Positions 1-7,064 are shown, counted from the stretch's first letter. The stretch is 9,669 bases of DNA from an uncultured Clostridia bacterium (GCA_945622055.1 CALZBV010000076.1:1-9669), one strand, 5' to 3'. Translations and numbers: made by a program. The notes: generated from the letters alone by a model not told the origin.

Positions 1-519
1 AATCTCATCACAGTGTTCGTCCAGACCATAATCGTAATAAAGATCCGAAGCGGTATAAATACAGGATTGTGCTACGGAAAGGGTCTGTGAACCGGCCTGT
101 GCAAATTTTCCGATCAAAAGAGAGGCAATCGCGCTGTTTTCCGGAAGATAAAGTCGGGCAGGAGTATTGGTTGCATTCAAAATCCCGGAAAGCATATTTT
201 CCGGAAATATAAGAACCGCACAGACAGTACCGGAAGAAAGTGCAGTCATGGCTGCAGCTTCCTCCATCTCAACAAACCGGAAGCCGGTTGTAGCATCAAT
301 TTCGGAAAAAAAGGGAAGCATAAAATCAAGGTCTGCTTTTTCGTCATAATTCACCAAAGCTATGGGTGAAACGAGTGTCTGCTGTTGCTCCCCGGAGGAC
401 ATATGCCGCACATATAAAATCGCCAGGGCGGACAGCAAAAGAGGAAGGAGAGCTCCGAGAATCAGCTTCGGAACTGCTTTGATTGCCCGTTTCAGTTGTA
501 AAATAAACAGCAGTGCCAT
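1..519 (-). CDS. ABC-2 type transporter permease, N-terminal part (runs off left edge)
   Basis: Open for 173 codons from an ATG at 517-519 to the window edge with no stop. A good Shine-Dalgarno GAAAGGAG (526-533) lies 6 nt upstream. The protein begins MALLFILQLKRAIKAVPK, followed by one strongly hydrophobic segment at about residues 18-37, then a long non-membrane region starting SPIALVNYDEKAD. This layout (one N-terminal membrane helix, then a large extracytoplasmic domain with a VNYD motif and a later V-x-A-V-L-I-F-P-E segment at about 99-107) is typical of the ABC2_membrane_3 / YhgE-like permease class, whose remaining helices lie in the C-terminal half, here outside the window. It is third in an operon after an ABC ATPase and a lipoprotein, so it is the probable membrane partner of that ATPase. 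Substrate unknown. Family call moderately sure; being a real gene is very sure. Confidence 0.8.
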   Translation of the reverse strand, partial: MALLFILQLKRAIKAVPKLILGALLPLLLSALAILYVRHMSSGEQQQTLVSPIALVNYDEKADLDFMLPFFSEIDATTGFRFVEMEEAAAMTALSSGTVCAVLIFPENMLSGILNATNTPARLYLPENSAIASLLIGKFAQAGSQTLSVAQSCIYTASDLYYDYGLDEHCDEI

Positions 520-557
520 AAGATTCTCCTTTCAAACATAGCATTTGGCACAAGGAA

Positions 558-577
558 CCGGCACGCAAGCGTACCGG
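558..577 (-). other. Intergenic hairpin with CUUG tetraloop
   Basis: On the minus-strand transcript, CCGGUACG and CGUGCCGG pair (eight pairs including one U-G) around the stable loop CUUG. It sits in the 119-bp gap between the lipoprotein stop (639) and the permease start (519). No U-run follows, so it is not a standard intrinsic terminator. It could be an RNA processing or 3'-end stabilising element that sets different levels for the lipoprotein and the permease. Structure seen; role inferred. Confidence 0.5.
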
Positions 578-638
578 ACCCCACTCAGAAACCGAATTAT
601 GAATATCCCCTGAGTCCGGCAGAAAACAGAGGAAAGAC

Positions 639-2186
639 TTATTGCAGTAATTCTAAAAGCTGAGAAAGAACGGGGTCCTTTTTTATATTTGCACTCAGAT
701 TTGTACCCAGAAAGAGCAGGTCAAGCCTGGTAAGTCCAAAAACGCGGTAATTTTTTCCTGACGGAAAGACGATTGCTTTCGGAGTAGCAAAAATACCAAC
801 GGAACCGGAAACAGAAACAGAGAACAGCTCCGGCAAATCTACATCAAAATAATGGAAAACCGCAGTAAAATGGTCGCCCTTTTGGATGTCCGAAAGGAGT
901 CCCTCCGCAGAAACCGAGAAAAGCACCGTTGCGCCTTCAGTAACATTCCCGAGAAAGGCGAATTCCTTTGTGGTTCGGTCCAGCTCAAACTGAACCAGAG
1001 CGGAGCAGGCATTCTCCGAATCGGCATAATCCAGCTGAAGCTCATATTCGGAAAGCTGTGTGGTTGCAGTAATCGTAAGGTCACAGCTGACAGAATGATG
1101 AAAGTCGTCAGAGTAGGTAAGGCGAAGCCGTTTTTGACCGTTTCCGGAATTTTTTACCTTTAGGTCGAAAAGGAACGGATGCTCTAACACATTCAGCTTC
1201 AGTCCGACGTGTGAGATGATTCCCTTTTTGTCTATTCCGACCAAAAGAACCGGGTCATCGAAGAAATCCGGAAGCATGGAAAGAAATTCCGTAATTTGTG
1301 TCCGGTCAGCAAATTCCGCTTCTGAAATCAGACCGGTACCACCCAATGCGGTGACGGATTCATTCCAGGCCGCAATGAAATCCGGTAAAAGGTCTTCATA
1401 GCCCAGGTTAAGTAAATCTGAAAGAAAATCCCTGAGAGCCGTGGCCGGAATTGTGATGCTGTAATAGTGTCTGGCAGTGGACTCTTTTGGAAGCCGTGGG
1501 TCGTTTCGTTTTAACTTCTGATAAACCATCTGTTCGCACAGGGTATTTTTGTAAGTGCAGAGCTTTGCATTTATGCCTGCATCAGCTTCGGAAGAAAATT
1601 TCTGTTTCAGGCTTTGGAGCGGGGCGCTCAATGTCCATGGGTCGACAGAAAAATTTTCCGGTAAGGAAATGTAGTCGGACAATGCCTCTGCAGCAAGGCT
1701 GTTTCCGCTAAGGTCGGCACCCAGGGTAGATAAATCAATAAAAAAGGAGTTATCCAAAAGTCTTGGAATGCAGACGGAAAGCTTACTCTGTTCTAATGAA
1801 ACAAAGGAATTCATGGAAAGCGTATTTGCATAATTGACATTAAGGTCAGCAATCCATTTTTTTTCGTCCGGTGAAAGGATAGAAGCCGTGGAAAACCCGA
1901 GCCCCTCCAGCTTGCCGGAGTCAAAGGAAGAAGCAGGAAGCTCCAAACGTTGTAAGGTCATGGCAAGCTCCGTACCATATGCTCCGGAGGAAAGCGCGGA
2001 ACGCAGTTTTGAAAGCCCCAGTTCCTCTTCAAACGGCTGTGATGTCTGAAAGGTAGCCCGGACCGCTTCTTCAATCACTTCTCTTGGACTTTTGGAGTTA
2101 CAGCCCGAAAAGAGCAGTGCACAAAGGAGAAAAAGAAAGGAAATTTGATGCGTTTTTCTGATTTTAGGTAAGTGAAAAAGGTTCAT
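639..2186 (-). CDS. Lipoprotein of unknown function in an ABC transporter operon
   Basis: A 515-residue protein if started at the ATG at 2184-2186, which has 7 nt between AAAGGAG (2194-2200) and the start. The ATG two codons upstream (2190-2192) leaves only 1 nt and is unlikely. The N-terminus is basic (PKIRKTHQ), then a hydrophobic stretch ending in LLFSGC, a signal peptidase II lipobox with the lipidated Cys at about residue 29, so the mature protein should be anchored on the outer face of the membrane. The remainder is soluble, rich in Leu, Ser, Asp and Phe, with alternating hydrophobic patterns in the C-terminal half (about 340-490) that suggest beta strands. I do not recognise a family; it does not look like a classical periplasmic substrate-binding protein. 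It lies 18 nt downstream of the ATPase gene and 119 nt upstream of the permease, so it is probably an accessory subunit or sensor of that system. Function unassigned. Confidence 0.85.
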   Translation of the reverse strand: MNLFHLPKIRKTHQISFLFLLCALLFSGCNSKSPREVIEEAVRATFQTSQPFEEELGLSKLRSALSSGAYGTELAMTLQRLELPASSFDSGKLEGLGFSTASILSPDEKKWIADLNVNYANTLSMNSFVSLEQSKLSVCIPRLLDNSFFIDLSTLGADLSGNSLAAEALSDYISLPENFSVDPWTLSAPLQSLKQKFSSEADAGINAKLCTYKNTLCEQMVYQKLKRNDPRLPKESTARHYYSITIPATALRDFLSDLLNLGYEDLLPDFIAAWNESVTALGGTGLISEAEFADRTQITEFLSMLPDFFDDPVLLVGIDKKGIISHVGLKLNVLEHPFLFDLKVKNSGNGQKRLRLTYSDDFHHSVSCDLTITATTQLSEYELQLDYADSENACSALVQFELDRTTKEFAFLGNVTEGATVLFSVSAEGLLSDIQKGDHFTAVFHYFDVDLPELFSVSVSGSVGIFATPKAIVFPSGKNYRVFGLTRLDLLFLGTNLSANIKKDPVLSQLLELLQ

Positions 2187-2204
2187 CAGCATTCTCCTTT
2201 CGAA

Positions 2205-2870
2205 TTAGAACTGAGCAATGAGGGCTTCTTTGTCTGAGTCTTTCTCCGCAGGAAGCAGGGCACCGTCCTTTAATATATAGAGGGCACTGCACAGCTTAAA
2301 TTCCGCTTCCTCATGGGTTGTAAACAAAATGATACCTCCGTTTGAGGTAAAAGCTTTCAGCTGGCGGTGGATAATGTCTTTACAGGAAAGATCCAGCGCA
2401 GCAGAGGATTCATCCATAATCAGCAGCTTTGGGTTGTTCTGCAGGACAGAAGCAATGCTCACACGTTTTTTCATACCCTCGGAAAGCTTGGCAACCGGTG
2501 TTTTATAAAAACCGGTAAGCTGCATCTGCTCAAAAAGCTGCTCACGTTCAGCCGGAGCCACAGTTGAAGAACGAAGCCATAGCTTCAGGTTGTCTTTTAC
2601 CGAGAGCTCAGGAAGTAACGGGTTTAGCTGTGGAACATAGCCAATCAGCTCAGCTGCTCTTTTTTTGGAAGAGAAGAGAGGAACGTCACCATAGGTCACG
2701 GTTCCGGAGGCCGCTTTTCTGACACCGGCCAGAATTGAGAGCAGGGTAGACTTACCACAGCCGTTTTTTCCGATAATACCAATAAAGTCTCCTTCGTCTG
2801 CGGTAAAGGAGACATCACGAAGTACATGATTTGAATGGTAGGAAAATGAAAGATGGGAAACCTGTAACAT
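2205..2870 (-). CDS. ABC transporter ATP-binding protein
   Basis: A 221-residue nucleotide-binding subunit, the usual size for a single-domain ABC ATPase. All motifs are visible: Walker A GKNGCGKST (34-42), Q-loop Gln81 in YVPQ, a signature variant LSEGM (129-133) with KKRVSIA after it, Walker B LLIMDE (149-154) with catalytic Glu154, D-loop SAALD (156-160) and H-loop His186 in TTHEE. LSEGM followed by KKR is usual for exporters of the ABC-2 (CcmA / multidrug) type, which fits the downstream ABC-2 permease. The ATG at 2868-2870 has AAAGGA 8 nt upstream. It is the first gene of the operon, behind a sigma-A-like promoter and a 14-bp palindrome. It couples ATP hydrolysis to transport at the inner face of the membrane; substrate unknown. 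Confidence 0.95.
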   Translation of the reverse strand: MLQVSHLSFSYHSNHVLRDVSFTADEGDFIGIIGKNGCGKSTLLSILAGVRKAASGTVTYGDVPLFSSKKRAAELIGYVPQLNPLLPELSVKDNLKLWLRSSTVAPAEREQLFEQMQLTGFYKTPVAKLSEGMKKRVSIASVLQNNPKLLIMDESSAALDLSCKDIIHRQLKAFTSNGGIILFTTHEEAEFKLCSALYILKDGALLPAEKDSDKEALIAQF

Positions 2871-2884
2871 GAGACACGTCCTTT

Positions 2885-2898
2885 CTGCAATATTGCAG
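2885..2898. promoter_or_regulatory. Perfect 14-bp palindrome, probable operator
   Basis: CTGCAATATTGCAG is an exact palindrome, lying between the -10 box (2913-2918) and the Shine-Dalgarno of the ABC ATPase gene. The predicted start of transcription is near 2906, so the palindrome spans roughly +8 to +21, a position where a dimeric repressor would block transcription. In RNA it can also fold as CUGCA-AUAU-UGCAG directly next to the Shine-Dalgarno. Symmetry is seen; operator role is inferred. No regulator gene is visible in the window. Confidence 0.55.
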
Positions 2899-2912
2899 AT
2901 TTATTTACCTCT

Positions 2913-2941
2913 ATCATACTATAGACAAGGAAAAAAAACAA
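2913..2941 (-). promoter_or_regulatory. Sigma-A-like promoter of the ABC transporter operon
   Basis: On the minus strand, TTGTTT (2936-2941), a 17-nt spacer and TATGAT (2913-2918). The -10 matches 5 of 6 consensus bases; the -35 matches only TTG. It lies about 43 nt upstream of the ATPase start and overlaps the U-tract of the hisS terminator, so the two transcription units abut with no spare sequence. Confidence 0.6.
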
Positions 2942-2978
2942 GAAAAACCGCTGTGGGAAAGCCTGCCACAGCGGTTTT
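2929..2978 (-). terminator. Rho-independent terminator of hisS
   Basis: A perfect 13-bp stem (2944-2956 with 2966-2978; core CCGCTGTGG / CCACAGCGG) with a 9-nt loop. On the minus strand it is followed by a T-rich run across 2929-2943 (TTTTTCTTGTTTTTTTT). It starts 43 nt after the hisS stop codon. The outer A/T pairs would also give a short U-run on the other strand, but no plus-strand gene ends here. Confidence 0.92.
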
Positions 2979-3020
2979 GTCGCAATGCACGGGAAACCGG
3001 CACCTAAAAACGGATTAGCC

Positions 3021-4262
3021 TTATGCCCCGAATACCTTGATGTCTTCGGACTCGTTTAAGATAAAGCAGCCGTAAAGCCCCTGCTCCTCCAGTTTTCCAA
3101 ACAGCTTTCCGAGCTTCTTCGGACGTTCGCAAAGAACAACCTCGTAATTGGCACTACGGAATTCATCTGCTTTCTTAAGTGCCGGGAGAATGTCGGCAGC
3201 ATCATAAATAACAGCAATCTTTTTCTTTGCTTCCGGAATCTGAAAGCCTGCATCGGTCAGAATGCTTGCGATACGCTCAAAGCCGATGGAGAAGCCGACC
3301 GCCGGAACCGATTCATTTAAGAATTTACCAACCATGTTGTCGTAACGTCCGCCACCCGCAATGGAGCTTCCGAAATCCAGAGATTCGATTTCAAAAATCG
3401 TACCGGTGTAGTAGCCCTGGCCACGAACCAGAGAACGATCGTATACGATGGAGTAGGAGTTACCGGAAAGCTTCGAAACGGTATCGATGATGTAGCGGAG
3501 ATTCTCTACAGGAGTCTTGTCCTCACAGTATTTTTCTGCTTCGTCTAACGTAAACGGGCTGATACTCATCAGGTCAATGAATTTACGGACGGTAGCTTCG
3601 TCAAAGCCTTTTTCAAGGAGCTCTGCGGCAACGCCTTCGCCACCGATTTTATCCATTTTATCAAATGCGATGCAGACACTGTCTGCATCCTCAGCAGTAA
3701 AGCCTGCAGCATAAATCAGGTTCTTAAGAATGCGGCGGTCGTTGAGCTTTATCTTAAAATTACGGATGCCGACATTTAACAGTGCCTTTGCGGTAGTATC
3801 AATCAGTTCAATTTCGCAGTTTACGGAGTCAGACCCGAGAATATCGATGTCGCACTGCATAAACTGACGCAGACGGCCTTTCTGCGGACGCTCAGCACGG
3901 AAGACACAGTCCATCTGGATGCACTTAAACGGATTCGGGAGCTCAGCACGGTGTCCCGCATAGTAGCGGGAAAGCGGAAGCGTAAGGTCATAGCGAAGAC
4001 CGAGGTCTGCAATTTCCTTTGGATTTCCGGATGCCAGAGCCTTTTCCAGCTTGTCCCCCCGCTTCATGATTTTGAAGATAAGTCCGAGGTTTTCACCACC
4101 CTCACTTTTATCCAGATTCTCAATCTCTTCGAGAATCGGGGTAGAAATACGTTCAAAACCGCAAGAACGGTAGGTTTCAAGAATCTTGCCCTGCAAATAG
4201 TCCCGGAGCAGGGCCTCCTTTGGTAAATAATCGTTGGTTCCTTTTACGGATGTAATTTTCAT
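3021..4262 (-). CDS. hisS: Histidine--tRNA ligase
   Basis: A 413-residue class II aminoacyl-tRNA synthetase that charges tRNA-His in the cytoplasm. Visible elements: N-terminal KGTNDYLP (7-14); motif 1 around ISTPILE (39-45); motif 2 from FRAER (121-125) to QCDIDILG (136-143); histidine-binding loop LVRGQGYYTG (278-287); SIAGGGRYD (300-308); motif 3 GFSIGFER (323-330); and a C-terminal alpha/beta anticodon-binding domain from about 345. The binding loop reads GQGYYTG where the enterobacterial enzyme has GLDYY. Conservation of this loop and of FRxER argues for a true synthetase rather than the HisZ regulatory paralogue, and no histidine biosynthesis genes are adjacent. The C-terminus ends soon after SEDIKVFGA, slightly short for the family. 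The start is supported by AAGGAGG 6 nt upstream. It follows rpsT on the same strand. Confidence 0.9.
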   Translation of the reverse strand: MKITSVKGTNDYLPKEALLRDYLQGKILETYRSCGFERISTPILEEIENLDKSEGGENLGLIFKIMKRGDKLEKALASGNPKEIADLGLRYDLTLPLSRYYAGHRAELPNPFKCIQMDCVFRAERPQKGRLRQFMQCDIDILGSDSVNCEIELIDTTAKALLNVGIRNFKIKLNDRRILKNLIYAAGFTAEDADSVCIAFDKMDKIGGEGVAAELLEKGFDEATVRKFIDLMSISPFTLDEAEKYCEDKTPVENLRYIIDTVSKLSGNSYSIVYDRSLVRGQGYYTGTIFEIESLDFGSSIAGGGRYDNMVGKFLNESVPAVGFSIGFERIASILTDAGFQIPEAKKKIAVIYDAADILPALKKADEFRSANYEVVLCERPKKLGKLFGKLEEQGLYGCFILNESEDIKVFGA

Positions 4263-4303
4263 GGACTGCCTCCTTAACGAGCCGGGTTTGTGGGTGTCAG
4301 ATT

Positions 4304-4343
4304 GATAAAAAAGAAAAAGGACCGCGCATCTACGCGGCCCTTT
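4304..4343 (-). terminator. Rho-independent terminator of rpsT
   Basis: An 11-bp stem pairs AAAGGGCCGCG with CGCGGTCCTTT (4333-4343 with 4316-4326; one G-U pair) around a 6-nt loop. On the minus strand it runs into TTTTTCTTTTTTATC. It begins 12 nt after the rpsT stop codon. It leaves only about 40 nt before the hisS start codon, so hisS expression needs read-through or a promoter overlapping the U-tract. Confidence 0.9.
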
Positions 4344-4355
4344 CAGTTCAATGCA

Positions 4356-4619
4356 TTAAGCGATTTTATTTACGGCCTTGGTAATGCGGGAAATCTTTCT
4401 TGCAGCCGTATTCTTATGGTATACACCCTTAGCAGCAGCCTTGTCGATAGCGACAACAGCCTCAGCAAGAGCAGCAGCTGCGGTAGCCTTATCGTTTTCA
4501 GCAACAGCAACCTCTACCTTCTTTACTAAAGTCTTAACCTTGGACTTGATCATCTTGTTTCTCAGAGTCTTGGTCTCGATAACTAAAATTCTCTTCTTTG
4601 CGGATTTAATGTTTGCCAT
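4356..4619 (-). CDS. rpsT: 30S ribosomal protein S20
   Basis: An 87-residue, strongly basic, Ala/Lys-rich protein beginning MANIKSAKKRI and ending near AARKISRITKAVNKIA, the diagnostic ends of bacterial S20; length is normal. S20 is a primary 16S rRNA-binding protein forming a helical bundle at the base of the 30S subunit. The internal AAAALAEAVVAIDKAAAKGVYHKN region is the family's helix and conserved Gly-x-x-His-x-Asn turn. The start has TAGGAGG with 9-11 nt spacing. It is transcribed from a near-consensus promoter at 4738-4766 with a structured leader and ends at its own terminator. It is divergent from gpr, an arrangement also found in Bacillus. Confidence 0.97.
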   Translation of the reverse strand: MANIKSAKKRILVIETKTLRNKMIKSKVKTLVKKVEVAVAENDKATAAAALAEAVVAIDKAAAKGVYHKNTAARKISRITKAVNKIA

Positions 4620-4731
4620 GTGTTTACACCTCCTATGTCAGTGAAATGAAAGAAACCGTTGGGTTAGTTGGTTTCTCAAGCATGATCTTGCTTCGAAGAA
4701 TCCGGACACGGACGTTTCATACGAAGCATAC
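4620..4731 (-). promoter_or_regulatory. Structured 5' leader of rpsT
   Basis: About 112 nt of untranslated leader lie between the predicted transcription start and the rpsT ATG. Three stems can be drawn. Stem A pairs GCTTCG with CGAAGC (4722-4727 / 4690-4695). Stem B pairs AAGCA with TGCTT (4689-4693 / 4678-4682) and competes with stem A for shared bases. Stem C is AGAAACC with GGTTTCT (4670-4676 / 4651-4657), close to the Shine-Dalgarno. Leaders of ribosomal protein genes often mediate autoregulation. I do not match this one to a named leader family, so its role is inferred. Confidence 0.4.
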
Positions 4732-4737
4732 CTCTAT

Positions 4738-4766
4738 ATATTAGTCGATTCGATGGAGTTTGTCAA
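4738..4766 (-). promoter_or_regulatory. Sigma-A promoter of rpsT
   Basis: On the minus strand, a perfect TTGACA (4761-4766), an exact 17-nt spacer, and TAATAT (4738-4743; four of six bases of TATAAT). Predicted transcription start near 4731. This strength fits a ribosomal protein gene. Confidence 0.9.
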
Positions 4767-4847
4767 TACATAATTTTGTGTTTTTCGGGAAAAATAATTT
4801 CAGAGAATTTTTTGTGACTGAACTCATAAAATGAAGGGAGTGGAGGT

Positions 4848-5762
4848 ATGCAGACAGGCGGACGAACCGATCTGGCGGTGGAATTAAAGGAAGGCTTACA
4901 GGCAGGAGCTGAATGTCAAAATGGCATGTCCTGCAGGGAGGAATTTCATAAACATAAAAATGTGCATGTTTCAACGGTAGTGATTTCCGATGAAGAGGCC
5001 GCGAAGGTAATGGGAAAGCAAATTGGAACGTATATTACGGTAGAAGCACCCGGACTGTCCGGCGCGGACGAAAAGAGGAGAAGGTATGTGGCGGAGATTC
5101 TTGCGGAGAAGCTGCTTTTACTGACAGGGAAAACAGAGGGGAAAAGCATTTTGGTGGTGGGACTTGGAAATCGGGAGGCAACACCGGATGCGTTGGGACC
5201 TTTGACGATTGATGGACTCGTTGTTACGAGACATCTGATTTTGGAGCTTGGTGCTTCTTTTCGGGAAAAATATCATCTGACCTCCTTCTTTGCCGTGGCG
5301 GCAGGAGTGCTCGCACAGACAGGCATGGAAAGCGGAGAGATGGTAAAAGGTATTGTAAACGAGCTGAAACCGGATCTGGTTATTGCAATTGATGCGCTGG
5401 CAGCACGAAGCACCGGGCGTCTGGGGACAACGGTACAGCTTACGGACACCGGAATATATCCGGGAGCGGGAATCGGAAACAACCGGCAGGCGTTAAACCG
5501 GGCAACGTTAGGAGTTCCGGTCATTGCGGTCGGAGTTCCTACTGTGGTGGATGCGGCGACGATTGTACAGGAGAGGATAGGTCAGTTCCTGAAAAAGACA
5601 GGTGTTTCAGAGGAGGAGTGGAACCGTTTTTGTGATGAAACCGGAAACGGGGAGCAGAAAGCCCTTTTTGTCACGCCTAAGGGAATTGATGAGCTGGTGC
5701 ATCAGGCGGGGGATACGATTGCGGATGCAATCAATATGTGTTTTTGCAAGGAGCTTGTTTAA
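4848..5762 (+). CDS. gpr: Spore germination protease GPR
   Basis: A 304-residue member of peptidase family A25, which cleaves the small acid-soluble proteins that coat spore DNA so the outgrowing cell can use their amino acids. The N-terminal TDLAVE (7-12) resembles the SASP cleavage site and is the region where the zymogen self-processes. The two acidic motifs proposed as catalytic in Bacillus megaterium GPR are present: GNREATPDALGP (107-118, Asp114) and AIDALAARS (180-188, Asp182). GVPTVVDAATIV (229-240) is also characteristic. It is near the usual clostridial size and shorter than the Bacillus enzyme. AAGGGAG (4834-4840) lies 7 nt before the ATG. Forespore sigma-G control is expected from the family, but I see no convincing sigma-G promoter upstream; CATAATT at 4769-4775 is at best a weak -10. 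It is followed after 27 nt by spoIIP. Confidence 0.96.
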   Translation: MQTGGRTDLAVELKEGLQAGAECQNGMSCREEFHKHKNVHVSTVVISDEEAAKVMGKQIGTYITVEAPGLSGADEKRRRYVAEILAEKLLLLTGKTEGKSILVVGLGNREATPDALGPLTIDGLVVTRHLILELGASFREKYHLTSFFAVAAGVLAQTGMESGEMVKGIVNELKPDLVIAIDALAARSTGRLGTTVQLTDTGIYPGAGIGNNRQALNRATLGVPVIAVGVPTVVDAATIVQERIGQFLKKTGVSEEEWNRFCDETGNGEQKALFVTPKGIDELVHQAGDTIADAINMCFCKELV

Positions 5763-5789
5763 GTCATACAGTGGTTTTGGGGGACAAGG

Positions 5790-7064
5790 ATGAGGAGAAA
5801 AAGAAGGCTTCAAAGAGTGGTTGCCAAGGGACGCGTATATCGGTATCAGACGAGAAAAATGCGTGGCGGAAAACAGTTTTTACAACGGGAAAAACGACGG
5901 GGAGCCATTGCAATCCTGATTTTTTGTGCGGTATGGCTGAATGTAAAGTGTTATGAATGTCTGTATGTTCAGGAACTGGACGCTGCAGTGGGGATGTTAC
6001 AGACGGCTTTTTTGGATAAATCCGTCAAAGAGCGCAGAATCCGTACAAAAACGGAGTCAGAGGAGCAGTCCGTAAACGAAAGCTTTGATAACGAAATCCT
6101 TTTGGTAGAGTATCAAAAGGAAGAGGAGACCGTGCTTGCGGTCAGCAGACAAGTTGGGAAGCTTCCAAAGTTTCAGGAGGAAACAAAGCAGGAGGAAACG
6201 AAGAAGGAAGAAACGAAACAGGAGGAAAAGCAGGAGACTGCTCCGCCGGCAGAGCAAAATAATGCAAAACCACAGAAGATTGACGTAAAGGAAGTACTGC
6301 TTGAACGGTTTGGCAGTCTGAAAACGGTGCGGTTTCAGGATTTTATTTCGAATTATTATGTAGTAGACGCGTCAACAAAAGCAGTAGAAGCAGATTTCCC
6401 AATTGAACGATTGGCAAGTAAAAACGTGTCCATAAAAAAGAAGAATCAGCCACAGATACTGATTTATCATACGCATGGCTCCGAAGCCTTCTCAGACAGC
6501 CGTCCCGGAAAAACGGAGGATACGGTCATAGGAGCGGGCGAGCTTCTGGCAAAGTACCTGCGGGAAGACTATGGGTTTCAGGTGATTCATGTGACAGAGG
6601 TGTTTGACCGGAAGCCGGATGGAAGGGACGACCGGGACAATGCGTACAATAATACACTTCCGGTCATCCGGAAGGTTTTAGAGGAAAATCCGGGGATTGA
6701 GGTAGTCATTGATTTGCATCGGGACAGCGGGGAGGCAAGAAGGGCAACCATCAATGGAAAGGGTATGGCTAAAATTATGCTGTTTAACGGGCTCTGCCGG
6801 ACAAAGGACGGACCGATTTCGTATTATTCCAATCAGAATCTTACCGGAAATCTTGCCTTCAGTCTGCAGACACAGGTAACCGGAAATGAACTTTTTCCGG
6901 GGCTGATGCACCGGATCTATTTAAAAAGCTACCGTTATAACATGCATCTAAAGGAGCGGTATCTGCTGGTGGAGCTTGGAACACAGAAAAATACCACAGC
7001 CGAGGCAATGGCTTCCATGAAGCCGTTCGCCGAAATACTTGCTGCGGTACTTTCGGAGGAATAG
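5790..7064 (+). CDS. spoIIP: Stage II sporulation protein P, engulfment peptidoglycan hydrolase
   Basis: A 424-residue membrane-anchored amidase/endopeptidase that works with SpoIID and SpoIIM to thin septal peptidoglycan and drive engulfment of the forespore. The N-terminus (1-37) is very basic, followed by a single membrane helix at about 38-53, so the catalytic part is outside the membrane. Residues 80-165 form a charged linker containing an EETKQ-like repeat. The amidase_3-like catalytic domain spans about 220-424: IYHTHGSEAF (225-234), DLHRD (308-312) and LVELGTQKNT (393-402) carry the expected zinc-ligand His/Glu and catalytic Glu positions. A GGGGG Shine-Dalgarno (5779-5783) lies 6 nt before the ATG. 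The gpr-spoIIP pairing is conserved across spore-formers; lepA, which follows in Bacillus, is replaced here by a convergent gene. Confidence 0.95.
   Translation: MRRKRRLQRVVAKGRVYRYQTRKMRGGKQFLQREKRRGAIAILIFCAVWLNVKCYECLYVQELDAAVGMLQTAFLDKSVKERRIRTKTESEEQSVNESFDNEILLVEYQKEEETVLAVSRQVGKLPKFQEETKQEETKKEETKQEEKQETAPPAEQNNAKPQKIDVKEVLLERFGSLKTVRFQDFISNYYVVDASTKAVEADFPIERLASKNVSIKKKNQPQILIYHTHGSEAFSDSRPGKTEDTVIGAGELLAKYLREDYGFQVIHVTEVFDRKPDGRDDRDNAYNNTLPVIRKVLEENPGIEVVIDLHRDSGEARRATINGKGMAKIMLFNGLCRTKDGPISYYSNQNLTGNLAFSLQTQVTGNELFPGLMHRIYLKSYRYNMHLKERYLLVELGTQKNTTAEAMASMKPFAEILAAVLSEE
6177..6236 (+). repeat. Four tandem 15-bp repeats encoding EETKQ-like units in spoIIP
   Basis: Units GAGGAAACAAAGCAG, GAGGAAACGAAGAAG, GAAGAAACGAAACAG and GAGGAAAAGCAGGAG stand head to tail and in frame, encoding EETKQ, EETKK, EETKQ and EEKQE. 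They lie in the linker between the membrane helix and the catalytic domain of SpoIIP. The unit length is a multiple of three, so copy-number change would alter linker length without a frameshift. Confidence 0.85.

Noticed and set aside
344..568. 74-codon minus-strand frame overlapping the permease start
   Set aside because: Different frame from the permease, which has a clear Shine-Dalgarno, membrane helix and family-like layout and runs to the window edge.
852..1163. 103-codon plus-strand frame inside the lipoprotein gene region
   Set aside because: Antisense shadow with low-complexity basic content and no start signal; the minus-strand gene has lipobox, ribosome binding site and operon context.
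2190..2192. ATG two codons upstream as lipoprotein start
   Set aside because: Only 1 nt separates it from the Shine-Dalgarno; the ATG at 2184-2186 has ideal 7-nt spacing.
3021..4262. HisZ (ATP phosphoribosyltransferase regulatory subunit) as an alternative to HisS
   Set aside because: Motif 2, the histidine-binding loop and the C-terminal anticodon-binding domain are all retained, and no his biosynthesis genes are adjacent.
4676..4729. 17-codon upstream ORF in the rpsT leader
   Set aside because: Its ATG would lie about 2 nt from the predicted 5' end with no ribosome binding site; no repeated codon signal suggests attenuation.
4769..4831. Sigma-G/sigma-F promoter for gpr (CATAATT at 4769-4775 or CATAAAA at 4825-4831)
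   Set aside because: No matching -35 at the right spacing for the first; the second would start transcription inside the ribosome binding site.
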